Assembly: GCA_964491375.1 (NCBI GenBank)
Contig: CAZBGL010000248.1
Coordinates: 1 to 9,692, forward strand
Length of the DNA: 9,692 nucleotides
Reading direction: 5' to 3'
Origin: CAZBGL01 sp964491375
GTDB lineage: Bacteria; Desulfobacterota; Deferrisomatia; Deferrisomatales; Deferrisomataceae
Below the pieces are notes generated by a model. That model was not told where the DNA came from and did not search any database. It saw nothing but the letters and a program-made list of their open reading frames with translations. Of this stretch, positions 6,288-9,692 are shown piece by piece (position 1 is the first letter of the stretch; each line of letters opens with the position of its first letter). A program made the translations under genes and the position numbers.

Positions 6288-6910
6288 CGCCCCCTGGTCA
6301 GCGCGTCGGACCTCAGGCCGAGCTTGCGGATCTTGCTCCGGAGGGTGTTTCGGTGGATCCCGAGCAGGCGCGCCGCCCGGGACTGGTTCCAGTCCGTCCA
6401 TTCCAGGACGGACGCGATGAGCGGCCGTTCCAGCTGGTGCCACAGGAGGTCCCGGATGGGCGCGGAGGGGCTGGAACCCAGCTCGCGCAGGAACCCGAGG
6501 AAACGCTCGTAGAGCTGCTCCTCCAGCGGCACGTCCCCCCGGGCCAGCCGTTCCTCCCGCTCGGCGCGGTGCACCCAGGTGAGAACCTCGGCCGGCCCGA
6601 AAGGTTCCCGGAGGTATCCGTAGGGGGGAGGGGAGGTGCCGTCCGGGTTCTGCCAGCGGTCCAGAATCCAAACGTATCGCTCCCCCGGCCGCACGTCCCG
6701 GCACCGGGTGCCCCAGGTCACGCAACCGCCGGGTTCCCGCACGTCGAGAAAACAGACGAGATAGGGGCGCTGCCTGCGGTGGCGCGCCAACCCTTCGGGG
6801 CCGTCCGCGGGAACCACCGCGTACCCGGCCGGCACGGCCGCCCGCTCCACGCGCCGCACGAGCCACTCGCTGGAGGAGACCACCAGCACGGTACCCCCTT
6901 CGCCGTTCAC
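6284..6910 (-). CDS. Response-regulator-like protein: degenerate receiver plus Fis-type helix-turn-helix
   Basis: 208 residues with two parts. Residues ~6-118 look like a receiver: VLVVSSSEW replaces the usual acidic pocket with serines; FLDVREPG keeps a candidate phospho-acceptor Asp56; YLREPF (99-104) has Glu where the conserved Lys belongs. Residues ~158-200 are a Fis/NtrC-type DNA-binding domain (NQSRAARLLGIHRNTLRSKI). The AAA+ domain of true NtrC regulators is missing, as in the RegA/ActR type, so it probably does not activate sigma-54 directly. The GTG start overlaps the dus stop as GTGA, with GGGAGG (6915-6920) just upstream, so a dus-fis-like coupling exists. Its TAA stop overlaps that of the convergent cyclase. 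DNA binding is well supported; target and phosphorylation state are unknown. Confidence 0.88.
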   Translation of the reverse strand: MNGEGGTVLVVSSSEWLVRRVERAAVPAGYAVVPADGPEGLARHRRQRPYLVCFLDVREPGGCVTWGTRCRDVRPGERYVWILDRWQNPDGTSPPPYGYLREPFGPAEVLTWVHRAEREERLARGDVPLEEQLYERFLGFLRELGSSPSAPIRDLLWHQLERPLIASVLEWTDWNQSRAARLLGIHRNTLRSKIRKLGLRSDALTRGR

Positions 6911-7866
6911 GCCGCCTCCCGCTCCCGTTCCTCGGAAAAGAAGCGCCGGATGGCCTCGGCCATGTCCCTCGCCCTTTCGATCCGCTGGACCTCCCTTCGG
7001 AACGCGGCCGCCCCCCGGGCGCCCCTGGACGCCCATGCCACGAACTTGCGCATCTCCGCCACGGCGACCCGCTCGGGCCTGAGGGAGAGCAGGTCCTCCA
7101 TCTGACGAACCAGGTCCTCCCCCACCGCGGCCAGCCCCGGCACCGGGGGCGCCGGCCGGCCGGCCCATCGGGCCTCGGCCTGGCCGAAAACCCAAGGAGC
7201 CGAAAGGGCGGCCCGGCCGATCATCACGCCCGCGCACCCGGAGTCCCGGAGGCGCGCCACCGCTTCGGCACCGGAGCGGAGATCGCCGTTGCCCACTACG
7301 GGCACAGCCACGGAGCGGGCCACGCGGGCGACGAGCTCCCAGTCGGCCCGGCCTGCATAGCCCTGGGCCCGGGTCCTTCCGTGGAGGATCACCAGGTCCA
7401 CGCCGCAGGCCTCGGCCATGCGCGCCGCCTCCAGGGCGCACACGGTGCCGGCGTCCCATCCCGTGCGCATTTTCACCGACAGCACCCCGGTCACCCGGTC
7501 CCGGAGGGCCCGCAGGCACCGCTCGGCCCGCGGCAGATCCCGGAGGAGCGCCGCGCCAGATCCCGTGCGGACCACCTTGCGCACGGGACATCCCATGTTG
7601 AAGTCCACGTGGCGGAACCCGGCCTCCCGGGCCCGTTCGGCCGCGGCCGCGAGTTCTGCGGGGTCCGCCCCGAAGATCTGTACCGCCAGGTCCGGCCCGA
7701 GGTCCGGAGCCCGTAAGGAGTCCAGGGTCTTGCGGTTTTCCCGGGCCAGCGCCGCGGCCGAGATCATCTCGGTGAACAGGTAACGGCAGCCGTTGCGCCG
7801 GAGTCGGTTCCGGAAAGGCGGGTCCGTGACCCCGGCCATGGGGGCCATCCAGAACCGGGTGCGCAC
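6907..7866 (-). CDS. dusB: tRNA-dihydrouridine synthase, DusB type
   Basis: 319 residues from the chosen GTG, a typical length. The FMN-dependent enzyme reduces uridines in tRNA to dihydrouridine using NADPH. Family marks in order: WMAPMAGVTDPPFR (6-19), the FTEMIS strand (31-36), VQIFGADP (62-69), the active-site loop FNMGCPVRKV with Cys93 (89-98), VKMRTGW with Lys132, LHGRTRAQGY (161-170) with His162, VGNGDL (191-196) and VMIGRAAL for phosphate binding of FMN (214-221). The frame stays open further upstream to 7950, but that part lies inside the preceding thioredoxin gene and resembles nothing in the family. GTG at 7866 lies 7 nt past that gene's stop and gives the expected short lead-in; its ribosome-binding site is weak. 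ATG at 7848 is a possible alternative. Confidence 0.94.
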   Translation of the reverse strand: MRTRFWMAPMAGVTDPPFRNRLRRNGCRYLFTEMISAAALARENRKTLDSLRAPDLGPDLAVQIFGADPAELAAAAERAREAGFRHVDFNMGCPVRKVVRTGSGAALLRDLPRAERCLRALRDRVTGVLSVKMRTGWDAGTVCALEAARMAEACGVDLVILHGRTRAQGYAGRADWELVARVARSVAVPVVGNGDLRSGAEAVARLRDSGCAGVMIGRAALSAPWVFGQAEARWAGRPAPPVPGLAAVGEDLVRQMEDLLSLRPERVAVAEMRKFVAWASRGARGAAAFRREVQRIERARDMAEAIRRFFSEEREREAA

Positions 7867-7873
7867 CAGCGGC

Positions 7874-8398
7874 TCAGGGACTCGTGAACTCACGCAGGAC
7901 CCGCTCCACGGCCCCGAAGTCCACCCGGACCGTTTGACGCAGGGCGACACGGCCCTCGGGGGAAACCACGTACAGGGTGGGGGTCTTGGTCACACCGTAC
8001 GGATCCGCAGCCACCAGATCCTCGCCCTCCAGCCGATCGTACACCACGGGAAAGGGCAGTTCCATGTCCCTCACGTATGCCCGCACGGCGTTGCTGAAGC
8101 GTTCGCCGTCCACGGTCACGGCCCACACCCGAAGGTTCCCCTCCCTCCAGCGGCCGTAGAGCGCGACGAGCTCGGGGAGCGCTTCTTTGCAGTTGGGGCA
8201 GAACACGCTCCAGAAGAACACGAGCTGGGGGGAACCCTGGGCCCCTCCCACCCGGTGCATCTGTCCATCCAGCCCTGCGAGCTCCACCGCGGGTGCGGGG
8301 AGCCCCGGGTCCAGGAGGCGGAACGCCCCGCCGTCCGCCCCGGCCGTTCCCGCCCATACGGCCACTGCCCACGCCAGCGCGGCGATCCGGAACCTCAA
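7874..8398 (-). CDS. Second TlpA/ResA-like periplasmic thioredoxin
   Basis: 174 residues. A short basic start and hydrophobic stretch (FRIAALAWAVAVWAGTAGA) make a Sec signal peptide with likely cleavage after AGA (residues 19-21). No lipobox cysteine is present. The mature part is a thioredoxin fold with FWSVFCPNC (active-site Cys67 and Cys70), KEALPELVALYGRW, and the cis-proline loop TKTPTLYVV (Pro140), followed by SPEGRV. Proteins of this family pass electrons to periplasmic disulfides, often to apocytochrome c or its maturation factors. The start is taken as TTG at 8396-8398, which overlaps the previous stop as TTGA and places the signal peptide at the very N-terminus; upstream codons in frame give no such signal. 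It shares only the family scaffold with its neighbour, so the pair is diverged. Confidence 0.85.
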   Translation of the reverse strand: MRFRIAALAWAVAVWAGTAGADGGAFRLLDPGLPAPAVELAGLDGQMHRVGGAQGSPQLVFFWSVFCPNCKEALPELVALYGRWREGNLRVWAVTVDGERFSNAVRAYVRDMELPFPVVYDRLEGEDLVAADPYGVTKTPTLYVVSPEGRVALRQTVRVDFGAVERVLREFTSP

Positions 8399-8919
8399 CG
8401 GGCGACCCCCAGCTCCTGGAGCACCTTGCGGATCTTTTTCTGGCTGGCCCAGTAGTAGTTGGGCTCGGCGAACCGCACCTTCCCCTCCCGGTCCAGGATC
8501 ACGCTCGTGGGGAGGGCGTTGATGCAGTAGAGCTTCCACACGTCCAGGTTCTTGTCCAGGAGCACCGGGAACTCGATTCCGAGATCCTGGATCTCTTTCT
8601 TGAGCTTGGCCACGTGCTTGGGGGAGAGGTTCTGGGTTTCCTGGTTGATCGCCAGCACCACCAGTTCGTCCTCGAGGGCCGTGGAGAGTCCCTGAAGGAA
8701 GGCGAGTTCCTCCATGCACCGGGGGCACCAGGACGCCCAGAACGCCATCAGCACCACCTTGCCCCGGAACGAGGACAGCTTGACCGGATTGCCGTCGATG
8801 TCCTCGATCGTGAAGTTCGGGGCCACCTGGCCCTCCTTCAGGCACAGGGGCCACCCCGGCGCGGCCCCCAGCAAGAGAAACGACGCAACCAACAGGGCCG
8901 AGATCCATTGTCTACGCAT
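8395..8919 (-). CDS. TlpA/ResA-like periplasmic thiol-disulfide oxidoreductase
   Basis: 174 residues. The N-terminal signal sequence (MRRQWISALLVASFLLLGAA) directs export. The mature domain begins with the AhpC/TSA-Redoxin-type lead-in (GQVAPNFTIEDIDGNPVKLS, residues 31-50), then FWASWCPRCMEEL with active-site Cys65 and Cys68, and the cis-proline loop INALPTSVILDREGKV (Pro137). There is an extra cysteine at 132 and one at 26 that does not fit a lipobox. The likely role is reduction of periplasmic disulfides, possibly of haem-binding CxxCH motifs of the cytochrome encoded directly upstream, 57 bp away. The ATG has an excellent GAGGAGG ribosome-binding site (8926-8932) 6 nt upstream. The exact partner is inferred from context. 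Confidence 0.92.
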   Translation of the reverse strand: MRRQWISALLVASFLLLGAAPGWPLCLKEGQVAPNFTIEDIDGNPVKLSSFRGKVVLMAFWASWCPRCMEELAFLQGLSTALEDELVVLAINQETQNLSPKHVAKLKKEIQDLGIEFPVLLDKNLDVWKLYCINALPTSVILDREGKVRFAEPNYYWASQKKIRKVLQELGVAR

Positions 8920-8925
8920 CGTCCG

Positions 8926-8932
8926 CCTCCTC
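8926..8932 (-). promoter_or_regulatory. Strong ribosome-binding site of the first thioredoxin gene
   Basis: GAGGAGG on the minus strand, 6 nt before the ATG at 8917-8919. It is one of the two best Shine-Dalgarno matches seen in this window and fixes this start. It suggests that this gene is translated independently of the cytochrome upstream, unlike the coupled genes that follow. Confidence 0.75.
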
Positions 8933-8954
8933 GGTGGGAACCGTTCCTCAGCAC

Positions 8955-8969
8955 GCCCGCCCGGCGGGC
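8955..8969. repeat. GC-rich inverted repeat between cytochrome and thioredoxin genes
   Basis: GCCCGCC and GGCGGGC flank a single C, giving a 7-bp perfect inverted repeat 7 bases after the cytochrome stop. No run of T follows on the minus strand, so it is not a canonical terminator. It might act as an attenuator or protect the 3' end of the cytochrome message, or it may be chance in GC-rich DNA. Confidence 0.3.
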
Positions 8970-8976
8970 AGCGGGT

Positions 8977-9692
8977 TCACTGTATCGACCCGGCCCCGGA
9001 GCGCGCAAGGTCTGCCGCGCGGCTTGCCGGCCGCCCGCCGGGATGGCACAGGGCGCAGGCCTCCCCGGGGCCGCCCACCGGCGGGTCCTCCGGCTGCAAG
9101 AACAGGAACTTGTGGTCGTGGACGCTGTACGCGGTGCCGTCCGCGGTGCGCATCGGGGGATGGCACCGGTGGCACTCCACCCCGGCGCTCCGGTGGGTTT
9201 CGTGCAGGGCACGTTCCGGCCAGTCCCTTCGGTGGCACGTCATACAGTATTCCGAGGGGGTCATCTTGGCGCGCTGGCCCTTTGCCGGCCGTTCGGCCTC
9301 GCGGAAGTTCTTGCAGATGTCGCAACTGAGGCCGCGCACGTCCATGAAGCGCTCCACCCAGAACAACCACTGACGGTGACGGTCCGCGTAGGTCTCGTCC
9401 CCGCGGAACGTCTCGTTGTCCTGCCCCGGCTTGGGCAGCAGCCCTTTGAAGTACCGGGTGAGGTCCCGGCCCGGCAGGTAGCCGAGGGGGAACCGGAACT
9501 GACCGGTCCGGTCGTGCCCCGTGGTGTGGCACGACTCGCAGATCATGTCCCGCCGCACCGGGTCGAGCTTGGCCGGGTTCACCACCGCGGCCTCCCCCCC
9601 GCTGCGGGCGTGCGCCCGGGCCGGGCCGTGGCACGCCTCGCACCCGATGGACAGTTCGGCCCAACGGGGTTCGTCCCGGGCCTCGAATCCCG
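8977..9692 (-). CDS. Multihaem c-type cytochrome (C-terminal part; 5' end outside the window)
   Basis: About 238 codons are visible; the frame is open through the right edge, so the start and signal peptide lie outside. Haem-binding motifs in order of translation: CEACH (9628-9642), CESCH (9526-9540), CDICK (9310-9324), CMTCH (9232-9246), CHRCH (9160-9174) and CALCH (9043-9057). That is five CxxCH plus one CxxCK. The surroundings (IGCEACHGPARAHAR, VNPAKLDPVRRDMICESCH, then GYLPGRDLTRYF) resemble the cytochrome c554-like multihaem group found in anaerobic respiratory bacteria, and extra histidines (for example HETH before CHRCH) could be axial ligands. It probably works in the periplasm as an electron carrier or reductase; the substrate cannot be told. 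The lysine variant recalls the active-site haem of nitrite reductase NrfA, but the rest does not look like NrfA. Confidence 0.88.
   Translation of the reverse strand, partial: GFEARDEPRWAELSIGCEACHGPARAHARSGGEAAVVNPAKLDPVRRDMICESCHTTGHDRTGQFRFPLGYLPGRDLTRYFKGLLPKPGQDNETFRGDETYADRHRQWLFWVERFMDVRGLSCDICKNFREAERPAKGQRAKMTPSEYCMTCHRRDWPERALHETHRSAGVECHRCHPPMRTADGTAYSVHDHKFLFLQPEDPPVGGPGEACALCHPGGRPASRAADLARSGAGSIQ

Noticed and set aside
4500..6866. A 788-codon minus-strand open frame across the cyclase gene
   Set aside because: It is a shadow of the GGDEF and coiled-coil genes, with low-complexity Arg/Gly/Ala sequence and no recognisable domain.
7867..7950. Longer N-terminus for the dus gene, starting at 7950
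   Set aside because: The extra 28 residues lie inside the thioredoxin gene, are unlike any Dus N-terminus, and GTG at 7866 gives the expected length.
8399..8908. Extension of the second thioredoxin upstream to 8908
   Set aside because: The added sequence is the wrong frame of the first thioredoxin and would bury the signal peptide inside the protein.
8955..8969. Rho-independent terminator after the cytochrome gene
   Set aside because: The stem has only a 1-base formal loop and there is no T run after it, so it is listed only as an inverted repeat.
1..9692. CRISPR array, tRNA, rRNA, insertion sequence or prophage
   Set aside because: No regularly spaced repeats, no tRNA-like cloverleaf, no transposase or integrase reading frame was seen, and coding density and base composition are uniform.

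Overview
This is a very GC-rich, densely packed bacterial chromosome segment whose codon third positions are nearly all G or C. The gene content (CheR-TPR chemosensory methyltransferase, multihaem cytochrome c with TlpA-type thioredoxins, GGDEF protein, dusB next to a Fis-type regulator, ybeY-dgkA-corC) fits a GC-rich Desulfobacterota/deltaproteobacterium, perhaps a metal-respiring Deferrisoma-like lineage. That placement is inference only. No mobile element, tRNA, rRNA or CRISPR array was seen. The largest non-coding gap is the ~150 bp divergent promoter region at 4437-4587.

Left part (1-4436, all minus strand): one apparent operon read leftwards from a good sigma-70-type promoter (-35 at 4498-4503, -10 at 4475-4480). 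Order: ybeY (rRNA maturation endonuclease), an undecaprenol-kinase/PAP2-phosphatase fusion, a corC-type CBS protein, a cheR-like methyltransferase with a receiver-like N-terminus and C-terminal TPRs, cheW, and the first 26 codons of a membrane-anchored protein, probably a chemoreceptor. The first five genes overlap one another (23, 4, 32 and 14 bp), so envelope and ribosome housekeeping is transcriptionally tied to a chemosensory cluster of the FrzF/WspC style.

Middle (4588-6287, plus strand): a two-gene unit from a divergent promoter. It has a 76-residue coiled-coil protein of unknown function, coupled by an ATGA overlap to a diguanylate cyclase (degenerate receiver, coiled coil, GAF, GGDEF with intact GGEEF and RxxD sites).

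Right part (6284-9692, minus strand): a run of genes read leftwards. It starts with the C-terminal part of a multihaem cytochrome c (five CxxCH motifs and one CxxCK visible), then two TlpA/ResA-type periplasmic thioredoxins (TTGA overlap), a DusB-type tRNA-dihydrouridine synthase, and a small regulator with a degenerate receiver and a Fis-type helix-turn-helix (GTGA overlap with dus). The regulator and the cyclase converge and share a TTAA in which each gene finds its TAA stop.

The common thread is signalling by degenerate receivers: the methyltransferase, the cyclase and the Fis-type regulator each carry a receiver-like domain that has lost some or all of the phosphorylation residues. A CheR-TPR/CheW/receptor cluster divergent from a GGDEF gene recalls the Wsp surface-sensing system that controls c-di-GMP, but the cyclase here lacks a phosphorylatable receiver, so any link would have to work differently. 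The dus-Fis arrangement recalls the dusB-fis operon of enteric bacteria, with the Fis domain still attached to a receiver-like domain.
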